From assembly GCF_014145395.1 (NCBI RefSeq), contig NZ_JACHTE010000008.1, positions 1 through 64,000 on the forward strand: 64,000 nucleotides of DNA, read 5' to 3'. Source of the DNA: Marilutibacter penaei. Lineage in GTDB: Bacteria; Pseudomonadota; Gammaproteobacteria; Xanthomonadales; Xanthomonadaceae. Below, piece after piece: positions 1 through 7,376 of this stretch (the stretch's first letter is position 1; each line of letters begins with the position of its first letter). Under the pieces are notes generated by a model. That model had not been told where the DNA came from and did no database searches. It worked only from the letters and a program-made list of their open reading frames with translations. The position numbers and the translations under genes are program-made.

Positions 1-2
1 AG

Positions 3-95
3 GAGCGACCGAAGAAGGTCTTGGGCGGCCTGACCCCGACCGAATATGCCGAACAGTTGGCGGCCAAAGCCGCTACGATGAAACCCGGACTCTAA
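3..95 (+). pseudogene. IS3-family transposase (OrfB), C-terminal tail only
   Basis: The window opens inside this reading frame. The visible 30 codons end in a stretch of the form RPKKVLGGLTPTEYAEQL, the C-terminal signature of IS3-family DDE transposases (OrfB/OrfAB). The catalytic DDE residues lie outside the window, so it cannot be told from here whether the element is intact. The composition is AT-richer than the bulk of the window and the element abuts the AT-rich three-gene patch that follows. It is classed as partial because only the end is visible. Confidence 0.75.
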
Positions 96-99
96 AGAG

Positions 100-128
100 C
101 TCCGCTACTGGAGGTGGGGGGGCGTCGG
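100..128 (+). mobile_element. Probable right terminal region of the IS3-family element
   Basis: Directly after the transposase stop lies a G-rich run followed by GCGTCGGG. This resembles the GGGGG(A/G)CGTC-type ends of many IS3-family elements. The left end is outside the window, so the inverted repeat and the target duplication cannot be confirmed and the exact end is approximate. Confidence 0.4.
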
Positions 129-208
129 GCCCAGACTGAGAGGGACTTCCTGGCAGCGCTCATGATCCAACTAGGCAAAGAAACACGGGTGCCGGCTCGC
201 ATGCTGTT

Positions 209-955
209 CTACTCCTTTCCGCTGACAACCCAACAATTGGCCATATTCGCATTCGCTGCGGCCTCAGATACGATTCGAGCGAACTCGGGGCCAGTAGTGC
301 TAGCTAATCGAAATCGCCTGAACTGTCCGTCACTGCAAAGATACCCTAGTGCCAAGTCATGGTTATCCAGAAGGATCTTGAGTCGAGTTGCGGCTTCATC
401 ACCCCTTTCTGATTGGTAAAGAAACAGCGTCAGATTGTAGAGGGGCCAAATATTGTCTCCATCTGACAACTCCACTGCGTCACGGAGATGCTCCTCTGCT
501 GCTTGCGCCAGCTGACTAGCGAGAAGTACGTCTTCTGCTTTTGTCCCCTTTCTTACCACGAGCCAATAACGATACTCGGAATAACCAAGATAATTTAGCG
601 CCGAGGAATCTTCGGGCCTAAGTTCTAGAAATGCCTTGAACTCCTGGATAGCATTAGGATAATTTCTAACGAGCAGTGACCTGATGCCGGACTCTATGTG
701 CGTCATTGTCTGTTTATTTTTATCAATCTCTGATGACAATTGTGCTAGCGTTGCGCGGTCCTGCTCTATTATTGACTTGTTCTCAGCAATAACTCTCTCT
801 TGCTGAATGATGGTGTTCTTAAGTTTAATTGAATTGCTTGTTAGGTACCATATACCTATCACAATTGATATGACGAAAACCAGAGTGGTGAGTAAGGTGC
901 GCCTACTCTTCGTGGCCAGTTCGGCGAGGCGATCCTCAAAACTAGCGCTCATCAT
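209..955 (-). CDS. Membrane-anchored coiled-coil/TPR-like protein of unknown function
   Basis: This 248-residue protein has one clear transmembrane helix near residues 21-39. A Gln/Glu/Lys-rich segment (about 45-95) that looks like a coiled coil follows. The C-terminal part (about 95-200) contains helical-repeat features such as NYPNAIQEFKAFLELRPEDS, typical of TPR units. The topology suggests an inner-membrane protein with a long soluble scaffold domain. Codon use and base composition are far more AT-rich than the genes after position 2310, which points to transfer. Its start overlaps the end of the next upstream gene by 14 bases, so the two are probably translated together. The start could be either of two adjacent ATGs. 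No family was recognised. Confidence 0.7.
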   Translation of the reverse strand: MMSASFEDRLAELATKSRRTLLTTLVFVISIVIGIWYLTSNSIKLKNTIIQQERVIAENKSIIEQDRATLAQLSSEIDKNKQTMTHIESGIRSLLVRNYPNAIQEFKAFLELRPEDSSALNYLGYSEYRYWLVVRKGTKAEDVLLASQLAQAAEEHLRDAVELSDGDNIWPLYNLTLFLYQSERGDEAATRLKILLDNHDLALGYLCSDGQFRRFRLASTTGPEFARIVSEAAANANMANCWVVSGKE

Positions 956-1244
956 TTGGAATTCCTGCCTCTGAGTTTATTACGGCGAGTATCGTTTGTA
1001 TGCAATCCCTCCACATGCTAAGGATTCGTGATATGCAAATTCCGATAACGCCAGTTGCAGCAAAAAGCGGCACTAAGGATGCCGCTGACATGGCTCCTGT
1101 AAAGTAGGCATGCATACTCACGCTAATAAGCACAACAAATGCTGTTGTTGAAAGGGCGAGATATATTTTCCTTTCAAGTGCATTTGCTTTATGAATCCGA
1201 AGCAATGCGGACGTCGTTACGTCAATCTTGTTCCGTTCCCGCAT
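942..1244 (-). CDS. Small two-TM membrane protein of unknown function
   Basis: This 100-residue protein has a basic N-terminus and two hydrophobic helices at about residues 27-48 and 54-76, followed by a short soluble tail. The size and layout are compatible with a holin-like or small accessory membrane protein. No family motif is visible, so that is only a possibility. It overlaps the TPR-like gene downstream by 14 bases and lies about 160 bases downstream of the M15 peptidase gene on the same strand. The composition is AT-rich like its two neighbours. Confidence 0.6.
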   Translation of the reverse strand: MRERNKIDVTTSALLRIHKANALERKIYLALSTTAFVVLISVSMHAYFTGAMSAASLVPLFAATGVIGICISRILSMWRDCIQTILAVINSEAGIPNDER

Positions 1245-1405
1245 TTCTTGGTTCCTCGCCGTCTTGAATCTTTAATTCAGTTCCGCGCGATTCATGTAAG
1301 TGATGAGCGGAGTTCGAGTTACCGAGCTCTGTGCTTGGCTGCTTTTATCTTCTCTGGACTTGTGATGTTTGCTCTATGGGATAACGGGCTTTCGCCGTGC
1401 TTCGA

Positions 1406-2014
1406 CTAAGCGTAGCTATCGCCAACTTCGGCTCGTCGACGCAATTCAGCGAGCATTGACCGCTCCGACATATTTGTCGCCCACTCAGGTCGAAGTTGGA
1501 AGTGTGGTTGGTCTACCAATGTTTTCCAGTTTCCTCCCCATTCGAGCCCAAGCTCCATGCCAAGCGCTCCAACCGCCTTGTATAGAGGTGACTCGTTTAG
1601 GTAACGATTGCCGCTGAATATGCCAATGTCGAATGCGATCCCAAAGTTATGATTAGAGTAGCCGCCACGAGCGTTCGTTAATTTTTGTTTCGCGTTCTCA
1701 CGCCCCTGTGCATAGAGGCGATTTTGCTCTTCATATGTGCGGGTCCCACTGATGACATTGATGTTGATGCCGTCGTTCTGCGCATTGAAGTAGAGCGCTC
1801 TTGCATATGGCCGGACATGCGGTAGCAAGGTTTCAATGACCTCCTCGCTGCGTTCGTTCGCTCGGTCGCCAGACCCCATGAATGCGATACGCGGCTTCAA
1901 TTGAGGCTTTACGATCGCTTGGTGTATAGCTCCCCAGGTTTCTGGGCCGGCGCGACCATCAGCGTGAACCCCAAGCTTCTTCTGAACAGCACGAATCATC
2001 TCGTCGATCTTCAT
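1406..2014 (-). CDS. M15-family peptidoglycan peptidase (endolysin-like) with peptidoglycan-binding N-terminus
   Basis: This 202-residue protein probably cleaves peptide stems of peptidoglycan (L-Ala-D-Glu or D-Ala-D-Ala type). The first ~35 residues (AVQKKLGVHADGRAGPETW) match a PGBP1-like binding unit. The rest is a VanY/M15 domain with SGTRTYEEQN, the zinc motif SNHNFGIAFDIG (SxHxxGxAxD) and the distal PHFQ histidine. The frame stays open further upstream to 2188, but ATG 2014 begins exactly at the binding repeat, so it is preferred. No signal peptide is visible, which fits a phage-type endolysin or a protein exported by a partner. It is the first gene of an AT-rich leftward set next to an IS end. 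Confidence 0.85.
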   Translation of the reverse strand: MKIDEMIRAVQKKLGVHADGRAGPETWGAIHQAIVKPQLKPRIAFMGSGDRANERSEEVIETLLPHVRPYARALYFNAQNDGININVISGTRTYEEQNRLYAQGRENAKQKLTNARGGYSNHNFGIAFDIGIFSGNRYLNESPLYKAVGALGMELGLEWGGNWKTLVDQPHFQLRPEWATNMSERSMLAELRRRAEVGDSYA

Positions 2015-2310
2015 GCGAGGAGCCCTTCTTGGCCTCAGCACACGCCAGATGGCGTGGTCTAATTTGCACAACGCAAGGGCGGACGAAGGCCGGACAGCTC
2101 CTGAGATGGGCACGGCATGGCCTTGCTTCGAGATGCAAGATTCGGAGTTGACTGTCACCGCCATGCTCCAAGCGCAACGGCTTCCCAAGAGCGGCCGAAA
2201 ATCCTGGGCGGGCCATTTTGACGACCTCTCTGAAGTGCTTGAGGGCGTCGACGCGGAGGTTTCACTGCTGCCAGCCTCCTGCGGAGCGATCTAGATGGAA
2301 CGTCGAGGTC
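2015..2310. other. Intergenic stretch at the edge of the AT-rich patch
   Basis: About 296 bases lie between the M15 peptidase start and the end of trmY. Base composition rises through this stretch to that of the rest of the chromosome. A 93-codon frame on the plus strand (2013-2294) covers most of it, but it has no recognisable family and no good ribosome site. It may hold the boundary of the acquired segment. No tRNA, attachment-site duplication or hairpin terminator could be identified by eye. Confidence 0.4.
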
Positions 2311-2910
2311 TCAGCCCAGCCGCTGGTCCAGCTCATGGTGGATCAGCACCACGCACTGCGACGCGAACAGCATCGTCCTGCCCAGCGAGATCCGCTTTGC
2401 GCCCAGCCGGTCCAGGCTGTGGAAGGTCTTCTTCGGCATCGGGATGTGGTCGGTCAGCAGGAAGCAGGCATTGCCGTCGAAGACCTGGTCACGGATCGGC
2501 GTGCCCTTGCGGTCCATCACGAACAGCGGGTGGTCCTCGGCCAGGCGCTGCACCAGCCGCTCGAAACTCAGGGTCTGCACGCTGATGCCGGGCTCGACCT
2601 CGCGCGACTGCTCCTTGTCCATGCCGCGCGATGCGTCGAGGGCGCGGGCCACCTTGGCCAGCAGCGCCTGTTCGTTGAAGCCACCGATGTCGCTCAGCGC
2701 GTTCGAATCGAAGCGAATGGTGCGGGAGAAGTCCGGGGTGGACTCCAGCACCAGGTAGACCACCACGTCGGCGCGGTGCGACTGCGCGACGAAAATGGCG
2801 TTCATCAGGGTGTGCGCGAGGATCTCGGCATGGGCGTCGCCTCCGACCTCGGCCAGCAGTTTGCGGCTGTCGGTGGGCGCGGCCCGCGCCTTCAGGACGA
2901 AGGTTCGCAT
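2311..2910 (-). CDS. trmY: tRNA (pseudouridine(54)-N1)-methyltransferase TrmY-like
   Basis: This 199-residue SPOUT methyltransferase belongs to the TrmY (DUF358) family, which methylates N1 of pseudouridine 54 in archaeal tRNA using SAM. It begins MRTFVLKARAAPTDSRKLL. The C-terminal knot region contains LLTDHIPMPKKTFHSLD and KRISLGRTMLFASQC, which are typical of the family. The ATG overlaps the stop of the upstream ykgJ-like gene (ATGA), so the pair forms an operon. A longer in-frame opening to 3297 is shadow sequence of ykgJ. The substrate in bacteria is uncertain because position 54 is normally ribothymidine. Confidence 0.88.
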   Translation of the reverse strand: MRTFVLKARAAPTDSRKLLAEVGGDAHAEILAHTLMNAIFVAQSHRADVVVYLVLESTPDFSRTIRFDSNALSDIGGFNEQALLAKVARALDASRGMDKEQSREVEPGISVQTLSFERLVQRLAEDHPLFVMDRKGTPIRDQVFDGNACFLLTDHIPMPKKTFHSLDRLGAKRISLGRTMLFASQCVVLIHHELDQRLG

Positions 2911-3308
2911 CAGGTTTTCGAGTTGGTATCGGTGGTGTGGTGGGGGTCGTGGTCGGGTACGGCACCCGGGCCGTGGCGACGGTAATCCTCGCGGATGGCC
3001 AGGCAATAGGGCCCGCCCATTTCGAAGCGTCGGCAGACCGCCGGGCGGTGTTCGTAGATCGAGCATCGCATGTGCACGCCGTCGAGCGCGACGCACCAGC
3101 CGTCCTCGTCGCGCGCCATCACGTGCAGGCCGGCCTCGGTATGCGTGGTGAGGTGGCTGGCGATGCGGTCGCCTTCCTGCAGCACCACGGTCAGCCGGCA
3201 GCACACCGCATCGCAGCGGCTGCATAGCGGGCGATCGTCCGCGACGCCCGGCGTCGGGCCGTGCGGGTCGGTCGGATTGGGCGGGGCTGGGCGGCAATGG
3301 CCTGGCAT
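2910..3308 (-). CDS. YkgJ-family cysteine-cluster protein
   Basis: This 132-residue protein has the cysteine pattern of the YkgJ/Fliw-like zinc- or iron-chelating family (UPF0153). The visible pieces are LCSRCDAVCC near residue 30, a central MRCSIYEHRPAVCRRFEMG and a following YC. The function of the family is not established. ATG 3308 is preceded by GGGAG at good spacing, and the frame upstream to 3674 is a shadow. Its stop overlaps the trmY start, so the two are co-translated. Confidence 0.82.
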   Translation of the reverse strand: MPGHCRPAPPNPTDPHGPTPGVADDRPLCSRCDAVCCRLTVVLQEGDRIASHLTTHTEAGLHVMARDEDGWCVALDGVHMRCSIYEHRPAVCRRFEMGGPYCLAIREDYRRHGPGAVPDHDPHHTTDTNSKT

Positions 3309-3434
3309 GGGGGCTCCCGTATAGCGACGCCCACGAGGGGCGGTCACGCGTGGAGGGAGCGATCCGGCGACGACAGTCGGAGGGGACGCGCGAATGCGGC
3401 GATGGTGCGTGGGCAGCTTACACCCGTGCCGCGG

Positions 3435-3460
3435 AAAACCGGGGTCAGAGTCGACTTTTC
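3435..3460. repeat. Left copy of 26-bp inverted repeat flanking the RAYT gene
   Basis: This 26-base segment begins AAAACCGGGGTCAGAGT and is the reverse complement of 4252-4277 except at 2 of 26 positions. It includes the last codons and the stop of the transposase gene between the repeats. Such GGGGTCAGAGT-type flanks are common around REP-associated tyrosine transposases. Confidence 0.85.
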
Positions 3461-4167
3461 CCCGGCGGGTCGAGTGGGGCGGGGCACTTGCGGGGACGGC
3501 CGATCTTCCTGGGGCCGGCGGGTCGGCCCAGTTGCGCTTCGATGGCGCGGCGGAATCGATCGGGGCCGTAGGCATGCTGGCGTTGCAGGTGCAGGCGGAT
3601 GGCGTCGGTCTCATCCGGGTCCACGGCCTGCATGACGGCGGCGCGCCAGGCGCGACGGCATGCATCGGGCCCATCGCCCAGCGCCCGCCAGGCGGGGTGG
3701 GGATGGATCAGCGGGTCGGGGTGGCCGTCGGCGGTGTGGCGATGGCTGGACCAGCGGTAGTCGGCGGGGTCGGCGACCATGCGGGCCCTGACGGGGTTGA
3801 GTTCGATGTAGCGCTGGCACTGCAGCAGGGAGCGGTCGCCCGCCACGAGGCAGGACTTGTAGCGGCCCTCCCACAGCGTGCCGGTGCGATGGTAGTGGTC
3901 GTTGACGTAGCGGACATACCGGCGCCCGAGGTCCTGCATGAGGCGCGGGACCTGTCCCGTTTCCCGGGGTGTCGCGAGCAGGTGGACGTGGTTGCCCATC
4001 AGCACGTAGGCATGCACGGCGCAGCCATGGCGCAGTGTCAGTTCGCGCAGGTCCTGCAGGTAGCGGACGCGGTCGATGTCGGTGAAAAAGCACGGCTGGC
4101 GGTCGTTCCCGCGCTGGACGATGTGCTGGGCAATGCCGGGCAGGTCGATGCGGGCGTGTCGGGGCAT
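3445..4167 (-). CDS. REP-associated tyrosine transposase (RAYT, IS200-like)
   Basis: This 240-residue Y1 HUH single-strand transposase has the hydrophobic-His-X-His motif GNHVHLLA (H60, H62). It also has YVRYVNDHYHRTGTLWEGRYK and the RYIELNPVRA motif containing the likely catalytic Tyr120. RAYTs are usually single-copy domesticated enzymes that process REP hairpins. The protein has a ~100-residue C-terminal extension rich in Arg/His (RLHLQRQHAYGPDRFRRAI). The gene sits exactly inside a 26-bp inverted repeat whose left copy contains its stop codon. Composition is like the host, so it is either old or well ameliorated. Confidence 0.92.
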   Translation of the reverse strand: MPRHARIDLPGIAQHIVQRGNDRQPCFFTDIDRVRYLQDLRELTLRHGCAVHAYVLMGNHVHLLATPRETGQVPRLMQDLGRRYVRYVNDHYHRTGTLWEGRYKSCLVAGDRSLLQCQRYIELNPVRARMVADPADYRWSSHRHTADGHPDPLIHPHPAWRALGDGPDACRRAWRAAVMQAVDPDETDAIRLHLQRQHAYGPDRFRRAIEAQLGRPAGPRKIGRPRKCPAPLDPPGKSRL

Positions 4168-4251
4168 GGGCGCGTCCGTGCGGAGGGAGAGCGCTCAGGC
4201 TAGTGCGGGGCCGTTACCGCCGGAACCGGTCAATGGCCCGCCGTCGTGTCA

Positions 4252-4277
4252 GAAAACTCCACTCTGACCCCGGTTTT
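4252..4277. repeat. Right copy of 26-bp inverted repeat flanking the RAYT gene
   Basis: This is the inverted counterpart of 3435-3460, matching at 24 of 26 positions and ending GACCCCGGTTTT. Together the two copies delimit a roughly 840-bp unit carrying only the RAYT gene and its upstream region. Confidence 0.85.
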
Positions 4278-4412
4278 GGTTCTCGTGCGTGACCGGCCTC
4301 AAATGTCAGGCTCGCGCAACGCTGTGCACACACAATCCCCACCACGACAAGACTGTTCCATGCCCCTCGCAACCGGCAGGATTCGCCCTGCCGATCGAAG
4401 AGGAGACGTGGC

Positions 4413-4745
4413 ATGAAGAACTGGCTGTTCCTGGCCATCGCGATCATAGGGGAGGTCGTCGCGACGTCGGCGCTGAAGTCCAGCGAAGGCTTCACGAAGG
4501 CGCTGCCTTCCGTTGTCGTCGTCGTGGGCTACGGGGTCGCGTTCTATTTCCTGTCGCTGGCGCTGAAGGCCATCCCGGTAGGAATCGCCTATGCCATATG
4601 GGCGGGGCTGGGCATCGTGCTGGTGACCGCGATCGCCTGGGCCTTCCACGGGCAGAAGCTCGACGCGTGGGCGTTCCTGGGCATGGGGCTGATCGTCAGC
4701 GGAGTGGCGGTGCTCAACCTGCTGTCGAAAGCCGGCACGCATTGA
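4413..4745 (+). CDS. Small multidrug resistance (SMR) efflux transporter
   Basis: This 110-residue protein has four transmembrane helices and is of the EmrE/QacE/SugE type: a dual-topology dimer that exports cationic compounds or guanidinium using the proton gradient. The essential membrane glutamate is Glu14 in [14 protein letters not shown]. The later helix segments [20 protein letters not shown] and [11 protein letters not shown] match the family. GAGGAGA upstream serves as the ribosome site. A hairpin (4374-4391, GGCAGG/CCTGCC) lies just before it; no guanidine riboswitch was recognised. The substrate cannot be told from the sequence. Confidence 0.92.
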   Translation: MKNWLFLAIAIIGEVVATSALKSSEGFTKALPSVVVVVGYGVAFYFLSLALKAIPVGIAYAIWAGLGIVLVTAIAWAFHGQKLDAWAFLGMGLIVSGVAVLNLLSKAGTH

Positions 4746-4931
4746 CATGCATCGCCCAGTCCCGGCCGGGAAACCTTCCGCTTTCCGGTGAGATTGGCAA
4801 CAAGATGCGATCGTCTCTGGGATCGGCTTCGTCCTGATCGGGCGTGGACGCTGCTCAGCACGTGACGGTCAGTGCTTCATGGGCCGGCTACCGGACCCAT
4901 GCGATAGTGGCGCGGAAACCGGGGAACACCA

Positions 4932-7259
4932 TTGATCGACTTCTCGACGGGCCTTCGGATGCCCACCGTCAAGGGCGGGCGCGTGCCGGCCCGCCGCTTT
5001 CGCAACCTGCTGCTGGCCTGCCTGTTGGGGCTGGGCGTGGTGTCCGTTGCCCACGCGACCGACGGCACGCCGCCGCTTGCACCGGACCCCGCCGCGCCGG
5101 CACCGCCGGCCACCTGCGGCGAGCGCCTGCCCGGTGACGACCGGCCGCGCATCGGTCTGGCGCTGGGCGGTGGCGGTGCGCGCGGCATCGCCCATATCAG
5201 CGTGCTTGAGAAGCTCGAGGCGCTGCAGGTGCCGGTCGACTGCATCGCCGGCACCAGTGCGGGTGCGCTGGTCGGTGCGCTGTATGCGGCCGGGCGGACG
5301 CCGGCGGAGATCGCCGACATCGTCCGCGAGACCGACTGGGAGGCCACCTTCGCCGACGGCCTGCCGCGGCAGGAGCGCACCCTGCGACGCAAGGCCGAGG
5401 ACTACACGCGGCTGACCACGCTGGGGCTGGGCCTGGACGGCGAGGGCGTGTCGATCTCCGCGGGGCTAAGCGAGGGCATCAAGCTGATGGCGCTGTTCGA
5501 GGACGCCACCGGCAGCACCCGCGTGGCCGGCAGCTTCGACGACCTGCCGATCCCGTTCCGCGCGGTCGCCACCGACGTCAACACCGGCGAGGCGGTGGTG
5601 CTGGACGGTGGCAGCCTGCCGCTGGCGATGCGCGCGAGCATGTCGCTGCCGGCGATCATGCGGCCGGTCGAAGTCGATGGCCGGATGCTGCTCGACGGCG
5701 GCCTCGCCAACCAGGTGCCGGTGGACGTGGTGCGCGCGATGGGCGCGGACCGGGTGATCGCGGTCGATGTCGGCACGCCGCTGGGCACGCACGGGCGGAA
5801 CATCAGCCTGCTCGAGGTGATCGACCAGATGACCGGCTTCCTGACCACCCGCAACGCGGCCGAACAGCTGGCCACGCTGGGGCCCGATGACGTGCTGATC
5901 GCCCCCGACCTGGGCGACGACGTGGCCAGTGCCGACTTCGACAAGGCCGGGCTTGCGCTGCAGATCGGCCGCGAGGCCGCGGACGCCGCGGGCGGGTCGC
6001 TGGCGCGGCTGTCGGTGGATGCGTCGACCTATGCCGCATTCCAGGCGCGCCACCGGGCCGCCCGGCCGGACCCGCGCCCGGTCGCCTTCGTCGAGATGGA
6101 CAACCGCACCGGCTACGACGACGCGGTGCTGCGGGCCTTCCTGCCGGTGGAGGAGGGCGAGGTGCTGGATGCCGACGCCATGCACCACGGTCTGGAGCAG
6201 GCCTACGGGTTGGGCACGCTGTCGAGCATCTCGTACCAGCGCATCGATCGCGACGGCGAGCAGGGCGTGCGGGTGACCGCGGTGGAGAAGCCGCACGGCC
6301 CGACCTACCTGGAGGCCGGCCTGTCGGTCAGCGATGACCTGCGCGGCAACCAGGAGAACAACCTGCGCGCCGCGCTGCTGTTCTCGCCGCTGTCGTCGAT
6401 CGGCAGCGAAGGCCGGGTGGTGCTGCAGATCGGCAGCGAGCCGGGGCTCACCGGCAGCTACTACCACCCGTTCGACGTGCGCGGTCGCCATGCGCTTGAC
6501 GTGATCGGCGGCTTCCAGAGCCAGAACATCAACATCTTCGACGACACCGGCAACAAGACCGACCGCTACCGGGTGAGGCGCTACGGGCTGACCTCGTCGC
6601 TGGTCCGCAATTTCGGCAACACGGTAGCGGTGTCGGTGGGGCTGTCGCGCTATCGCGGCAGTGCGTCGCAGGAGATCGGCAGCCCGCAGGCGCCCGACCT
6701 GTCCTTCGACGAAGGGGCGGCGACGTTCATGGTCGAGGTTGATGACATCGACAGCCTGTTCTTCCCGCGCGACGGCGTGTTCATGCGGGCGGCGTACACG
6801 ACCTCGCGCGATTGGCTGGGCTCGGACACCGACTTCGACCAGGCGGACGTGGATGTCTTCGCCGCGCAGAGTTTCGGTGCGCACTCGCTCCAGCTGGGCG
6901 CCCGTTACCACGCTACCGTTGATGGCGTGGCGCCGGTGCAGAGCCTGTACCGGCTGGGCGGACGCTGGCGGCTGGCCGGTTTCCAGCACAACCAGCTGAC
7001 CGGCCAGGCCTACGCGCTCGGCTTCGCCGGCTACACCTACGAGCTGGGCGAGTGGTTCGGCCGCTCCGCGCAGGTCGGCGGCACCGTCGAGTACGGCAAT
7101 GCCTGGCAGGACCGCCACGACATGGCGCTGGACGACGGCCTGTTCAACGGCAGCCTGTTCATCGGCTTCGACTCCTGGGTCGGCCCGCTGATCTTCGGCA
7201 TGGGCTTCAAGGAAGGCGGCGGCAACCTGTTCTTCCTCGAGCTGGGGGAGTCGCTGTAG
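4932..7259 (+). CDS. Patatin-like phospholipase with outer-membrane barrel (PlpD-like, type Vd secretion)
   Basis: This 775-residue protein combines a signal peptide (hydrophobic segment LLLACLLGLGVVSVAHA) and a patatin lipase domain with a POTRA-like linker and a C-terminal Omp85-type barrel. The lipase domain has the oxyanion loop GGGGARG at 79-85, the nucleophile elbow GTSAG with Ser109, and the DGG dyad aspartate at 255. The barrel region contains VDDIDSLFFPRDG and a C-terminal hydrophobic strand. This is the PlpD arrangement, where the barrel carries the lipase across the outer membrane. The frame starts at TTG 4932 behind GGGGAA; ATG 4959 is an alternative and also gives a good signal peptide. 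Confidence 0.9.
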   Translation: MIDFSTGLRMPTVKGGRVPARRFRNLLLACLLGLGVVSVAHATDGTPPLAPDPAAPAPPATCGERLPGDDRPRIGLALGGGGARGIAHISVLEKLEALQVPVDCIAGTSAGALVGALYAAGRTPAEIADIVRETDWEATFADGLPRQERTLRRKAEDYTRLTTLGLGLDGEGVSISAGLSEGIKLMALFEDATGSTRVAGSFDDLPIPFRAVATDVNTGEAVVLDGGSLPLAMRASMSLPAIMRPVEVDGRMLLDGGLANQVPVDVVRAMGADRVIAVDVGTPLGTHGRNISLLEVIDQMTGFLTTRNAAEQLATLGPDDVLIAPDLGDDVASADFDKAGLALQIGREAADAAGGSLARLSVDASTYAAFQARHRAARPDPRPVAFVEMDNRTGYDDAVLRAFLPVEEGEVLDADAMHHGLEQAYGLGTLSSISYQRIDRDGEQGVRVTAVEKPHGPTYLEAGLSVSDDLRGNQENNLRAALLFSPLSSIGSEGRVVLQIGSEPGLTGSYYHPFDVRGRHALDVIGGFQSQNINIFDDTGNKTDRYRVRRYGLTSSLVRNFGNTVAVSVGLSRYRGSASQEIGSPQAPDLSFDEGAATFMVEVDDIDSLFFPRDGVFMRAAYTTSRDWLGSDTDFDQADVDVFAAQSFGAHSLQLGARYHATVDGVAPVQSLYRLGGRWRLAGFQHNQLTGQAYALGFAGYTYELGEWFGRSAQVGGTVEYGNAWQDRHDMALDDGLFNGSLFIGFDSWVGPLIFGMGFKEGGGNLFFLELGESL

Positions 7260-7376
7260 GGGGAGACTGTAGAGGGACCGTTCCGCGACGTCGGGATGCA
7301 ATTGCGGGCGCCCGGGTTTGCCTCTACTCTCCGGCGCAGGGACCGGCGGCGGAGCCGGAGCATCGGGGGCAAAGGT

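Noticed and set aside
2013-2294. A 93-codon plus-strand frame at the edge of the AT-rich patch
   Set aside because: It has no clear ribosome site and no family, and overlaps the start of the M15 peptidase gene; it is described only as intergenic.
4278-4412. A guanidine riboswitch upstream of the SMR gene
   Set aside because: A hairpin is present (4374-4391), but the two ACGR-loop stems of the mini-ykkC type or the conserved ykkC core were not found.
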